Below, piece after piece: positions 1-6,903 of a stretch of 9,430 bases of DNA; the stretch's first letter is position 1; the number at the start of each line of letters is the position of its first letter. A program made the position numbers and the translations under genes. The DNA is from Candidatus Zixiibacteriota bacterium (GTDB taxonomy: Bacteria > Zixibacteria > MSB-5A5 > GN15 > FEB-12), in NCBI GenBank assembly GCA_018816665.1, contig JAHIVM010000353.1, forward strand, positions 1 to 9,430, read 5' to 3'. The notes under the pieces were generated by a model. The model was not told the origin of the DNA. It saw only the letters and a program-made list of their open reading frames with translations, and made no database searches.

Positions 1-1471
1 ATCTGTGAATATCGCCGGTCGGCAACGCAATGGCGTCCCTGACAACCGCCTCCAGTGCCGCATCGGCAAACGTCACCACGATGTCAGCGTACGGCTTTGC
101 CCAGACGATATTGGAAACTGCCGACCAGTTTTCCGAGTTGTCCTGCGTACACAATGCAAAGTAGTACGTGGTGCCTTCCACAAGTTCGCCGATGACCACC
201 GACTGAACGGTGCCGGCTGTGTCCGGCTCCGGAAGACCGGCAACGGATTGACCTCCCGTCCAGTTCTCAACATCACTCTGAGTGGTTGAGTACCTCAGTT
301 CATATCGATAGGCGGTTCCGTCGTAGTAGTCTTCCCCCGGAGCGGTCCAGGAGAGAGTGACCGATGTGGCGGCAATCGTGTCAACGGACAGGTCGGTGAC
401 AGTACCGGGCGGAGCGACGTTGTCCACCCAGTGCACCGTAACCCCCCTGGATCTCAGCGTGGGAATGTGTGTCATTACGGACTCATGCTGCAGCGGATTC
501 TGCAGCAGAGATACGTGGTCACCTCCGCCCAGACCGGAATTGTCTAGGAGCGGGCTGATATCTCGGATATTGTTATATGACAGGTTCAGCGATTCGAGAG
601 ATGTCAGAGCCGATACGGCCGAGAGGCTTTCTATCGAGTTGGCCTGCAGGTCAAGTTCGGTGAGGGCTGTCAATCCCGCCAGTGAGCTGATATCTGTGAT
701 CTGGTTTTCATTGAGACGCAACCAGGTCAAACCGGACAGTCCGGCGATGGGTGTGATGTCGGATATCACATTCTGCCCGGCATGAAGCTGAGTAAGCTGG
801 CTGAGGTTTGTCAGCGGCGAGAGATCGCTCACGTTGTTGCCAATGATGTTCAGCATGATCAGGTTCTCGCAATACTCCAGACCGGTGAGATCAGCAATTG
901 CGCGATCATCTGCCGGCAAATCCGTAATGCCTGTCAGGTCCGACTTGAGAATATCACCGCTCGGTTTGCTTATTCGGTCGCGAATGGCAGCCTGAAGCCC
1001 GGTATCGGGAATAGTCACCGTGAAGTCGTTGAAACAGGTGGCACTGACACAATTCGAGGCTCCCTGATAGTTGCCGTTTTCATCGGAAACTCTGAGGGAA
1101 AAGTAGTACGTACTGTCGGTCTGCAAACCCAACACCGTGAACTGCTCCACTTGACCGGCGGGTTTTGGTGACGGCAGACCCGTCACCTGCTGGGCCGAAT
1201 CAAAATTGCCCCAGTGAATACCGGCGTGTGACATCCTGAGATCGTAACTGGCCGCGGTGCCCGATGTGGAGTCGTCGCCCGAGGCCGTCCAGGTAAGAGT
1301 GACCGACGTGTCGGAAAACGCCGCAACCAGCATATCAAGTATGGGTGATGGCGCGATGCCGTCGTCCTCAGCGACATCGTCACCCACCGAGCTTTTGGAA
1401 CAGCTCACCTGCAAGCAAGCCAGACACAAGACGAATAGAAGACTTGTGAGTATAGCAAAACGAGTCATCAT
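1..1471 (-). CDS. Exported FN3 / leucine-rich-repeat protein, probable lipoprotein (C-terminus outside window)
   Basis: A single open minus-strand frame of 490 codons runs off the left edge with no stop. The ATG at 1471 follows a strong GGGGAG Shine-Dalgarno with a 6-base spacer; a second ATG comes directly after it. Residues 1-24 are a hydrophobic signal peptide with cysteines at 19 and 24 (LACLQVSC), resembling but not exactly matching a lipobox. A short acidic linker follows. Residues about 41-143 form a fibronectin type III domain (SVTLTW, STYYFSLRVSD). Residues 149-180 form an LRR N-cap. About five 22-residue internalin-like LRRs lie at 182-306 (for example LSGLTWLRLNENQITDIS). A C-cap (NPLQHESV, IPTLRSRGV) precedes a second FN3 domain at about 350-457 (SVTLSW, TTYYFAL). 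A second LRR N-cap begins at 463-490, so the FN3-LRR module is repeated. Known FN3 and LRR domains mediate protein or glycan contacts, so a surface adhesion or scaffold role is inferred. Domain calls are strong; ligand and total length are unknown. Confidence 0.88.
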   Translation of the reverse strand, partial: MMTRFAILTSLLFVLCLACLQVSCSKSSVGDDVAEDDGIAPSPILDMLVAAFSDTSVTLTWTASGDDSTSGTAASYDLRMSHAGIHWGNFDSAQQVTGLPSPKPAGQVEQFTVLGLQTDSTYYFSLRVSDENGNYQGASNCVSATCFNDFTVTIPDTGLQAAIRDRISKPSGDILKSDLTGITDLPADDRAIADLTGLEYCENLIMLNIIGNNVSDLSPLTNLSQLTQLHAGQNVISDITPIAGLSGLTWLRLNENQITDISSLAGLTALTELDLQANSIESLSAVSALTSLESLNLSYNNIRDISPLLDNSGLGGGDHVSLLQNPLQHESVMTHIPTLRSRGVTVHWVDNVAPPGTVTDLSVDTIAATSVTLSWTAPGEDYYDGTAYRYELRYSTTQSDVENWTGGQSVAGLPEPDTAGTVQSVVIGELVEGTTYYFALCTQDNSENWSAVSNIVWAKPYADIVVTFADAALEAVVRDAIALPTGDIHR

Positions 1472-1885
1472 CAGGATCTCCCCTGTCTCTGAAGATGTTG
1501 CACCGGCCTTGCCATTGGCAGCGATTACGTGAGGTATGACCAATCCGGGTTTGACTCCCGCAAGCCCACGATGACCGGCCATGCAGACATACTGTACTAT
1601 CCACAAATATACATGATTCCTGTCCCGCTCGGCAAGCCCCTTGAGCATTGTACGCCCCGGCAGACGGGGACAACCGATGTAGTTGTCGATTCATTGTGGC
1701 GCGTGCGCGAGGAGCAGGGTGCACCCGGGGGGCCACATTCTGTCCGAAACAAGTACCCGTGCCCGGCAGTACGTCGGCGTGCGAACGCTTCAGTCGCATT
1801 TGATCCGTTTGTGGAGACGGCTGGTACGCCCGAACGGTCTGCCCCCGTCAACGGCCCGTGCCCGCTTCCACCTGACCGGATACGC
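1472..1885. other. Gap of 414 bases with no recognisable gene
   Basis: This gap separates two same-strand genes. All six frames contain only short or low-complexity, Arg/Pro-rich reading frames, with no signal peptide, known motif or convincing ribosome binding site. It should hold the promoter of the FN3-LRR gene (minus strand) and the 3' end of the beta-barrel transcript. An AT-rich stretch near 1590-1620 is the likeliest promoter area, but I cannot assign -35 and -10 boxes. Small inverted repeats are present: CCCCG/CGGGG at 1655-1669, a 10-base palindrome GGGTGCACCC at 1717-1726, and TGTGGC/GCCACA at 1695-1737. None is followed by a T-run, so no terminator is called. Confidence 0.6.
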
Positions 1886-3004
1886 CTAGAGTGTGAATTT
1901 CACGGAGAAGGAACCCCGGACATCCTCATAGTTGAAAAAGGCAGAGGAGGATTGATTGTTGCGATAGCCAAGTGAAAGGGACGGTGTGATCGTTCTGCTA
2001 TTGGACATCGTAACCGGTTTGGATACTGTCAGCGACAGCGCCGTCAGTTTATCGCGGCGGGAGTCCTGCCAGTACGTATCCCCGGTGTCGTCATCCGGCT
2101 CGGCTACGTCGACAAAATCCTTATCGAAGTATGCCGCCGAAAACTCGGTGATCCACTGACCCGGAAAGAAGTGTTTTATGGTGCCTGAAAGACTGATCCC
2201 TTCCCACAGATCCGCCCACGGAGACAGATAGTCAATAGTATAACTCAGCACAGTCAGGTCATTGTCCACGTGCAACTGTCTCTGTCCGTACGAAAGGTTG
2301 ATTCCCGTTCTTGCACTCAGCGGTCGGGAGAACCGCACCAGCAGTCCGGTAACATCAAAGGTCTCAGCGTTTTTTTCGTCGGCCAGATGGACATGGCCAT
2401 TACCTTCTTCGGTCGATTTCGGCTGGTCGAACGTCTGGCGGGCGAAGTCAAACCTGACGGCAACGGCGTTGGCACCCGGCAGTGTCGCGTGAATACCGGC
2501 AGACGCGTCGATATTCCGGCTCGACCCATAGTCGGCGTTGGTGTAGCTGCTCCAGCCGTACGACGTTGATGACTGCAGATGCAAACGCGACGTCAGGCGA
2601 TAGCTCAGGTTGGCACCTGCCGTGCTTCCCAGCTGATCGTACAGTTGGTAACCGGCGCCAAACTTCCGCAGAGCCAGCCGTCCCCTGAGGGCCAGCGTCA
2701 GGGCCGACGATGCCGGGGTGGGAATAACGGTTGCCGATGCCTCCGCGGCGAGATTGGACAAATCGCCGTACGTGGCATACGCATTGTATTGAGCGGCACC
2801 CGCGAGCTGAACCGATGACGACGGATAGTATTTTACGTTGGTGCCGAATGAGGCGTACTTGTCACCGATCGAGCTGGAGTCATTGAAGAGGTTCTCCTGG
2901 TATCCCCCGCCGGCAATCGCCTCGGCAACCACACCGGCCTGGATTCCGGGAACCGCCGCCAGTAACAGGGCGACAAACAACACGATTGGCAATAACCGTT
3001 TCAT
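1886..3004 (-). CDS. Predicted outer-membrane beta-barrel protein
   Basis: This encodes 372 residues. I chose the ATG at 3004 because AAGGAG lies 5 bases upstream and because it starts directly with a good signal peptide (MKRLLPIVLFVALLLAAVPG, probable cleavage after IQA at residue 23). The longer frame from 3031 adds only nine charged residues. The mature protein has no long hydrophobic helix. It is built of alternating polar and hydrophobic stretches rich in Ser, Thr, Tyr and Gly, typical of transmembrane beta-strands (for example ASFGTNVKYYPSSSVQLAGA and GSFSVKFTL at the C-terminus). The last residue is Leu rather than the more usual Phe, which is still tolerated in barrel signals. An acidic DxDD segment around residues 317-320 would sit in an extracellular loop. 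It lies downstream of the small DxDGDG protein in the same orientation. I do not recognise a named family; pore, transporter or structural barrel are all possible. Confidence 0.75.
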   Translation of the reverse strand: MKRLLPIVLFVALLLAAVPGIQAGVVAEAIAGGGYQENLFNDSSSIGDKYASFGTNVKYYPSSSVQLAGAAQYNAYATYGDLSNLAAEASATVIPTPASSALTLALRGRLALRKFGAGYQLYDQLGSTAGANLSYRLTSRLHLQSSTSYGWSSYTNADYGSSRNIDASAGIHATLPGANAVAVRFDFARQTFDQPKSTEEGNGHVHLADEKNAETFDVTGLLVRFSRPLSARTGINLSYGQRQLHVDNDLTVLSYTIDYLSPWADLWEGISLSGTIKHFFPGQWITEFSAAYFDKDFVDVAEPDDDTGDTYWQDSRRDKLTALSLTVSKPVTMSNSRTITPSLSLGYRNNQSSSAFFNYEDVRGSFSVKFTL

Positions 3005-3041
3005 GACTTCTCCTTGACGCTTCCCTGGCATACTATAAACA

Positions 3042-3068
3042 GGGACGACGGCTCGACACCGTCATCCC
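3042..3068 (-). terminator. Imperfect hairpin between secreted-protein and barrel genes
   Basis: Ten-base arms at 3042-3051 and 3059-3068 pair with one mismatch around a 7-base loop (arms GGGACGACGG and CCGTCATCCC on the plus strand). Read on the minus strand, the stem is followed by TGTTTAT, a weak T-rich tail. It starts 26 bases after the stop of the upstream gene and ends about 37 bases before the barrel start. It could be a leaky terminator or attenuator, or a stabilising 3' structure, that lowers expression of the barrel relative to the small protein. Pairing is visible; function is inferred. Confidence 0.45.
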
Positions 3069-3094
3069 CGTCTGTCATAAGAAGAGGTACGCTA

Positions 3095-3559
3095 CTACTT
3101 TCCGCCGCGATTCTGGCTGCCACCGGTACCGGTACCGTCACAGACACCGGACCCGGCCGTGCTGCCCGCACCGGTACAAATGCCGGCGCCCATGCCGTTC
3201 ATACCACCCAGGGCACCAACCCGCTGCTGAAACAGGTATCCCTCAAAAGCCCGAAGGCGATTGAATGTCTGGGTTTTGGCCATGGCTTTCGTCTGGGACA
3301 TTCCCAGGCCCTGGTTTTCGCCAAGCTTGCCCTTACGGTAACCGTCGCCATCGGCGGCGTTTTTGATCCAGTCCTCGTCAAGACCGTTGGGGATGCCGTC
3401 ACCGTCGTGGTCCGGGGCGTTGTCATTAAACCCGTCGCCATCGAGATCGATGAAATGGGAGCCGGTACCATCACAGGTCTGAGCCTGAAGGCCCGGCGTG
3501 GTCAGCATCGCCAATCCAAGGATGGCAAGTGCCGTCAGTAAGGTGTTTCTGATCTTCAT
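3095..3559 (-). CDS. Small secreted Gly-rich protein with DxDGDG (TSP3/EF-hand-like) repeats
   Basis: This encodes 154 residues. The ATG at 3559 has AAAGGAAA a few bases upstream. Residues 1-26 are a signal peptide (MKIRNTLLTALAILGLAMLT, cleavage probably after LQA). The mature N-terminus carries Asp-rich repeats DLDGDGFND (38-46) and DHDGDGIPNG (50-59), with a weaker ADGDG (69-73). This spacing resembles thrombospondin type 3 / EF-hand-like loops, which bind Ca2+ in known families. A Gln/Lys-rich middle (about 75-112) follows. The Gly-rich tail contains three cysteines (C29, C128, C140) and repeated GTG/GAG triplets; C29 and C140 both sit in a CDGTG motif, so the protein begins and ends with the same signature. 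The barrel gene lies 90 bases downstream, so co-transcription is plausible. Export and metal binding are well supported by composition; the biological role is unknown. Confidence 0.8.
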   Translation of the reverse strand: MKIRNTLLTALAILGLAMLTTPGLQAQTCDGTGSHFIDLDGDGFNDNAPDHDGDGIPNGLDEDWIKNAADGDGYRKGKLGENQGLGMSQTKAMAKTQTFNRLRAFEGYLFQQRVGALGGMNGMGAGICTGAGSTAGSGVCDGTGTGGSQNRGGK

Positions 3560-4097
3560 AGTGATTTCCTTTCATTCCATTGAGCATCCGCTCTGTGGGT
3601 CGGTTGCCTTTCAATCCAGTTCGTTCATTTCAACAGTCTTCTCTCCGTTAGTAAGCTGTTGCTTACTGATGCCCTCTGGCAACTGCCCTCCAGAATCAGA
3701 CTAGAGCCAATGTTCATGCCGTCACGAAGTACAATATCCGTGCCAAACCAGAAATCGGCCGGTAACAGCATGACAGGACAGGCGATAGCAATGTCTCAGG
3801 ATATCCGACCGACGGTCCGGTGTACGCTGAGACCCACCGAAATCCACGATACTGAACCTGACGGTACAGTCGGTGGACTCGTTTGGTCCGTAATGCAGGC
3901 TGGACAATCCGGCGCCGATCCGGGCATATCTATTGTCGATTTGGCGTCCAACAACCCTGTCACTCCTTTCGGTGACCTCAAGCTGACCCCGGAATCAAGG
4001 TTGAAGGAACCAAACAACTGTGACTGCGGTCTTACTAGTATTATGGATAAGACTTGTTATTACGATGGATCGGTGAGAAAGTCGACGGTCGCTGGAA
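3560..4097. other. Divergent gap of 538 bases with possible decayed minus-strand frames
   Basis: The gap lies between divergently transcribed genes and must contain promoters for both. I could not identify convincing -35/-10 pairs. No intact gene is recognised. Minus-strand open stretches exist at 3994-3722 (contains RYARIGAGLSSLHYGP and TVRFSIVDFGG) and at 3795-3625 (contains LLPADFWFGTDIVLRDG). They lie in different frames and overlap, as a frameshifted relic might. An antisense plus-strand frame at 3659-4108 shares the same bases and shows no motif. An inverted repeat GTCTTA/TAAGAC occurs at 4029-4053, about 45 bases upstream of the flavoprotein start, and could be an operator. Confidence 0.45.
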
Positions 4098-5114
4098 ATG
4101 GCAACTGATAAGCTCATAGACACTGTCCGGAAATGCGTTGATGTTGTCGTCATCGGAGCTGGACTCTCCGGTCTGATGGCAGCCGTGAGGCTGGATCGCG
4201 GGGGATTGACCACCCTGGTACTGGACAAGGGGCGTAGTGTCGGCGGCCGAATGGCCACGCGACGTATGGACAGTTACCGTTTCGATCACGGAGCGCAGTC
4301 TCTCAATTTTTCCGACCCCCAAGTACTGCCTTTCCTTCAGCGCTGGCAGCAAGAAGGGATAGCACGACCGTGTGATCATTCGGCTACGCCAGATGAATCC
4401 AAGTCGGGCTCTGGTTCCGTGAGTGGTATTCTTGGCATCAGCTCCTTCGCAAAGTCAATAGCAGCCGACCTGAGCATCAGAACCGGTACTCTCGTCACCA
4501 GACTGGTTCCACAAGTCTCGGGGTGGCTTGTGATATCGGATGATGACACCCGTGTTGCCGCTCGAGCGATCATTTTGACTCCCCCAATGCCGCAATCCCT
4601 TGATCTCGTGCATCAGAGCGATATTGAGCTTCCGACCGACATGGCTGATCGGTTGGCCGCAATCGAATACGATCCTTGTATCGCAGTTATGTGCGCATAT
4701 GACACGTCGGAACCGATTATTCCGTCCACCTTCGTGCATATGGTCGACGGTCCCATAGTGGTGGCGGTGGACAATTTCGCTAAAGGGGTTTCTCCAAGAG
4801 CCGGAGCCATCACGTTGCTCACTACGCCAGAGTTCAGTCGGAGTCACTGGGAAGTCAGCGACTCCGAGATTGTCTCGAGGATTCTCTCCGCGGCCAAAGC
4901 CGTGTTGCCCGCCAACCCCATGTCGACTCGGGTTCACCGCTGGCGCTACAGCCGGACTGCCAAATCACACCCCGATACGTATTCGCTGGTCGCGATGCCA
5001 GAGATAATCGCATTTGCCGGCGACGGATTCGGCAGGCGGGATCTTGAGGGTGCCGCTCTTTCTGGCCTGGCAGCAGCCGGGGCCGTTCTGGAAGCCCTTC
5101 GCCAGGAATCCTGA
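4098..5114 (+). CDS. Renalase-like FAD/NAD(P)-dependent amine-oxidase-family oxidoreductase
   Basis: This encodes 338 residues, normal for the bacterial renalase-like group (COG3380 type). The Rossmann FAD-binding motif is at residues 17-25 (VVIGAGLSG). The diagnostic second motif DKGRSVGGRMATRR is at 43-56 and FDHGAQ at 62-67. HRWRYSR (280-286) and the C-terminal FAD motif AGDGFGRRDLEGAALSG (307-323) are both characteristic of the family. No signal peptide is present, so it is cytosolic. Characterised bacterial renalases oxidise aberrant dihydro-isomers of NAD(P)H; whether this protein does so is inference. An in-frame stop lies shortly upstream, so ATG 4098 is the first ATG. Its ribosome binding site is poor: only GGAA abuts it. 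A neighbouring start such as the GTG at residue 10 cannot be excluded. A PNPOx-like flavoprotein follows on the same strand after 164 bases. Confidence 0.87.
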   Translation: MATDKLIDTVRKCVDVVVIGAGLSGLMAAVRLDRGGLTTLVLDKGRSVGGRMATRRMDSYRFDHGAQSLNFSDPQVLPFLQRWQQEGIARPCDHSATPDESKSGSGSVSGILGISSFAKSIAADLSIRTGTLVTRLVPQVSGWLVISDDDTRVAARAIILTPPMPQSLDLVHQSDIELPTDMADRLAAIEYDPCIAVMCAYDTSEPIIPSTFVHMVDGPIVVAVDNFAKGVSPRAGAITLLTTPEFSRSHWEVSDSEIVSRILSAAKAVLPANPMSTRVHRWRYSRTAKSHPDTYSLVAMPEIIAFAGDGFGRRDLEGAALSGLAAAGAVLEALRQES

Positions 5115-5278
5115 GGCTACTCGCGTACCACGACCGGACGGCCGTACTGGTGGTGGAATCACAACGTGTTTTCTGAAGCAGGACGCGCTTAGAGAGCTTA
5201 TATTGTCGCAGATCGGCTGACTGTCGTGAAACCGGGCTGATCACAGGATTGTCAAATACTGGAGAGGTGTATAGAACA

Positions 5279-5800
5279 ATGAACGAACGTGACAAACCGA
5301 TCGTAGGTCTTACGGGCAAAGACGAAAAGACCGATGAGAAGTCCTCTTCAACAAAACAGCGCCTTCATCTTCTTGCGCACGGTCAGTTGTACGGTGTACT
5401 ATGCACTCAGGCGAACGATCAGCCATATGGCTCGATGGTGGCTTTCGCCTTTTCCCCGGATCTCAGCAGTTTCGTGTTCTCAACACCCATAGCAACGCGC
5501 AAGTATCGGCTTCTGACTGAGTGCCCGAATGTTGCTCTGGTGGTGAATAATCAAGTTGATTGTCCGGGTGACTTAATGCGGATTGAGGCTTTCACCGCTA
5601 CCGGCAAAGCCAGTGAAATTCCGCGCGAAACAGAGTTTTCGGAACCGGCACAGCTGCTCCTGACCCGTCATCCGCAACTGCAGTCGTTTCTGGATACACC
5701 GACAACCGCCCTTTTTGAAGTCAGCATAGCGCGTTTCTATCTGGTTGACTCCTTCCAGAAAGTGCGCCAGTGGGCGCCTTCCGAGAATCGGGAAGATTGA
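5279..5800 (+). CDS. Pyridoxamine 5'-phosphate oxidase-like FMN-binding protein
   Basis: This encodes 173 residues from the ATG at 5279, which is preceded by GGAGAGG about 11 bases upstream. The frame could extend to a TTG at 5249, but that start has no properly spaced ribosome binding site. The split-barrel core is visible: residues about 28-60 form the first strands (LLAHGQLYGVLCT, PYGSMVAFAF). TRKYRLL (73-79) is the typical FMN-phosphate-contacting segment, VALVVNN (85-91) the dimer strand, and ARFYLVDSFQKVRQW (151-165) the closing strand. This matches the general PNPOx-like/HugZ-type split-barrel group rather than true PdxH, which is longer and has a conserved substrate-binding C-terminus. 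Members bind FMN, F420 or haem, so the substrate is open. A charged, Lys/Glu-rich N-terminus of about 25 residues is probably disordered. The gene may be co-transcribed with the renalase-like gene, though the intervening 164 bases leave room for its own promoter. Confidence 0.84.
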   Translation: MNERDKPIVGLTGKDEKTDEKSSSTKQRLHLLAHGQLYGVLCTQANDQPYGSMVAFAFSPDLSSFVFSTPIATRKYRLLTECPNVALVVNNQVDCPGDLMRIEAFTATGKASEIPRETEFSEPAQLLLTRHPQLQSFLDTPTTALFEVSIARFYLVDSFQKVRQWAPSENRED

Positions 5801-5859
5801 TCGGGAGGGACTGCCGGAAAAGTGTGTCAGCCTTAAACCAGGCATCACGCGCACTCTGA

Positions 5860-6471
5860 CTACATGTCGACTGGTGCTATCAGTTGGTAGGCCGTGATCT
5901 TGTCCACAATCAGGCTGAACGGCCCGGCCGTCCTATCTGCTATCAGGAACCCTATCTGCCCGATGTCAGTCGCATTGAGAGGTTTCACGCCCTGCAGATT
6001 TCTGCCGCGATAGGTCGGCAGGAAATATGCAAACGGCAGATCGATGTCAATCCAGGTATCGGCAGTGGTTGCAAAATCCTGTTTAAAGGCGATACCGTCC
6101 GAATCGCCATCGACTCGAACTCTGAACTGGTAGATCCGTCCGTCACCCTTGACTCGAATTCGAAAACCCTCGTACTTTCCGAGATCAGAATCCTCCAGCC
6201 GCGCGCGAATGGACGCAAAGCCGCCATTGTTCTCAAATGAGATTGAGCCGGAGAACAGCATGTTACCATCTTCAGCAAGAGAGGCCCGGCCTTCTGAAAC
6301 GCCTCCCATGACATTGTCATTAACCGTCACCCATCGATCAATCTCGGCCGTGTCGGCGAAATCAACGATGATGTGGACAGAATCTCTCTCCCGTGACATC
6401 GGTGTCCCTTCACCCTGATCCACATGAGCAGACAGGAGCAAAAACAGCAGTAACCCGGTTCCAATCCCCAT
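5860..6471 (-). CDS. Exported CIA30-domain protein (complex I intermediate-associated protein 30 family)
   Basis: This encodes 203 residues. A hydrophobic N-terminus (GTGLLLFLLLSAHV, residues 5-17) looks like a short signal peptide or anchor. Residues about 33-198 match the CIA30 beta-sandwich: NDNVMGGVSEG (51-61) and FENNGGFASIR (79-89) are the hallmark motifs, followed by FRIRVKGDGRIYQFRVR and the closing GFLIADRTAGPFSLIVDKI. An in-frame TAG lies just before ATG 6471, which fixes the upstream limit. The ribosome binding site is weak (AGAGAA a few bases upstream). The family is named for a mitochondrial complex I assembly factor, but bacterial members are a carbohydrate-binding-like fold of unsettled function, and export here argues against a complex I assembly role. 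It is convergent with the PNPOx-like gene, with 59 bases between stops and no clear terminator hairpin. Confidence 0.86.
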   Translation of the reverse strand: MGIGTGLLLFLLLSAHVDQGEGTPMSRERDSVHIIVDFADTAEIDRWVTVNDNVMGGVSEGRASLAEDGNMLFSGSISFENNGGFASIRARLEDSDLGKYEGFRIRVKGDGRIYQFRVRVDGDSDGIAFKQDFATTADTWIDIDLPFAYFLPTYRGRNLQGVKPLNATDIGQIGFLIADRTAGPFSLIVDKITAYQLIAPVDM

Positions 6472-6682
6472 GTTTCTCTAACACACCCTGTCCACCGGTC
6501 AGTTCCGCAAATGGCTGTCCGCACGATGAATTTGTCTACTCTTTCTGAGTACGCACGAAATCCATCTGTCTGTTGTCAGGCTGTTCGGATTCCCTGTGCA
6601 GGCGAGTTCTGGTCAGCGATGATACGCCGTCGGCTCAGAATCTCCCGGTTTGTTTGCGACGACAACACCAGACAGTGGCATT

Positions 6683-6698
6683 CACAATCACTATTGTG
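6683..6698. promoter_or_regulatory. Operator-like dyad CACAAT-N4-ATTGTG
   Basis: A perfect 6-base inverted repeat with a 4-base centre (CACT) lies about 205 bases upstream of the Ca2+/Na+ antiporter start. Flanking TTCA and TGAA add imperfect outer symmetry. The size fits a dimeric repressor site or a small RNA hairpin. A repeat of this size can occur by chance in a window this long, so the function is inferred. Confidence 0.3.
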
Positions 6699-6852
6699 CT
6701 CGAGTGAAGTGGCCGAGGAATTTTGTTGCCACGGGTTCTTCTGTGTGTCTACTTGCCATTCTGATTCGTGCGTCAGCCTAAAGACCTGAGGCCGCCGATG
6801 AGCCCGGAAACATGCCACCCTGTTGAGCCCACTGAGGATGTACGGGGGAAGC

Positions 6853-6889
6853 CGGTTCTATTGTCACCAGGGAACTCACTGGTGTACCG
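6853..6889 (+). promoter_or_regulatory. Hairpin in the antiporter 5' leader
   Basis: CACCAG (6865-6870) pairs with CTGGTG (6879-6884) around an 8-base loop. An outer CGGT (6853-6856) pairs with ACCG (6886-6889) across an asymmetric internal loop. The element ends 14 bases before the ATG at 6904 and just before GGAG, so folding could affect ribosome access. I do not recognise a known riboswitch class in it. Confidence 0.3.
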
Positions 6890-6903
6890 TTTGTTGATCG
6901 GAG

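Larger units (their letters stand above)
6472..6903. other. Divergent regulatory gap of 432 bases
   Basis: The gap lies between the CIA30 gene (minus) and the antiporter operon (plus). The frames present are short and Cys- or Arg-rich, without homology signals, so no gene is called. It should carry both promoters. Two structured elements are listed separately: a dyad at 6683-6698 and a hairpin at 6853-6889. No canonical sigma-70 boxes could be assigned with confidence. Confidence 0.55.

Noticed and set aside
1546..1560. CGGG-TTTGACT-CCCG resembles a tRNA T-arm
   Set aside because: The universal TTC is TTT, and no matching acceptor strand, anticodon arm or D-arm occurs in the preceding 75 bases.
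1655..1726. GC-rich inverted repeats as a terminator or origin element
   Set aside because: Stems are only 5-6 pairs, lack T-runs, and are expected by chance in GC-rich intergenic DNA.
1529..1975. Plus-strand open frame of 148 codons
   Set aside because: It overlaps the 3' end of the barrel gene in antisense, has no ribosome binding site or domain, and has random-looking Pro/Arg-rich composition.
3005..3031. Longer start for the barrel protein
   Set aside because: It would put nine charged residues before the signal peptide, and the AAGGAG site is placed for ATG 3004.
3659..4108. Plus-strand open frame of 149 codons running into the flavoprotein start
   Set aside because: No motif, signal peptide or good start; it lies antisense to other equally open frames and is probably chance.
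5249..5278. TTG start extending the PNPOx-like protein by ten residues
   Set aside because: No properly spaced Shine-Dalgarno; GGAGAGG inside this extension serves the ATG at 5279.
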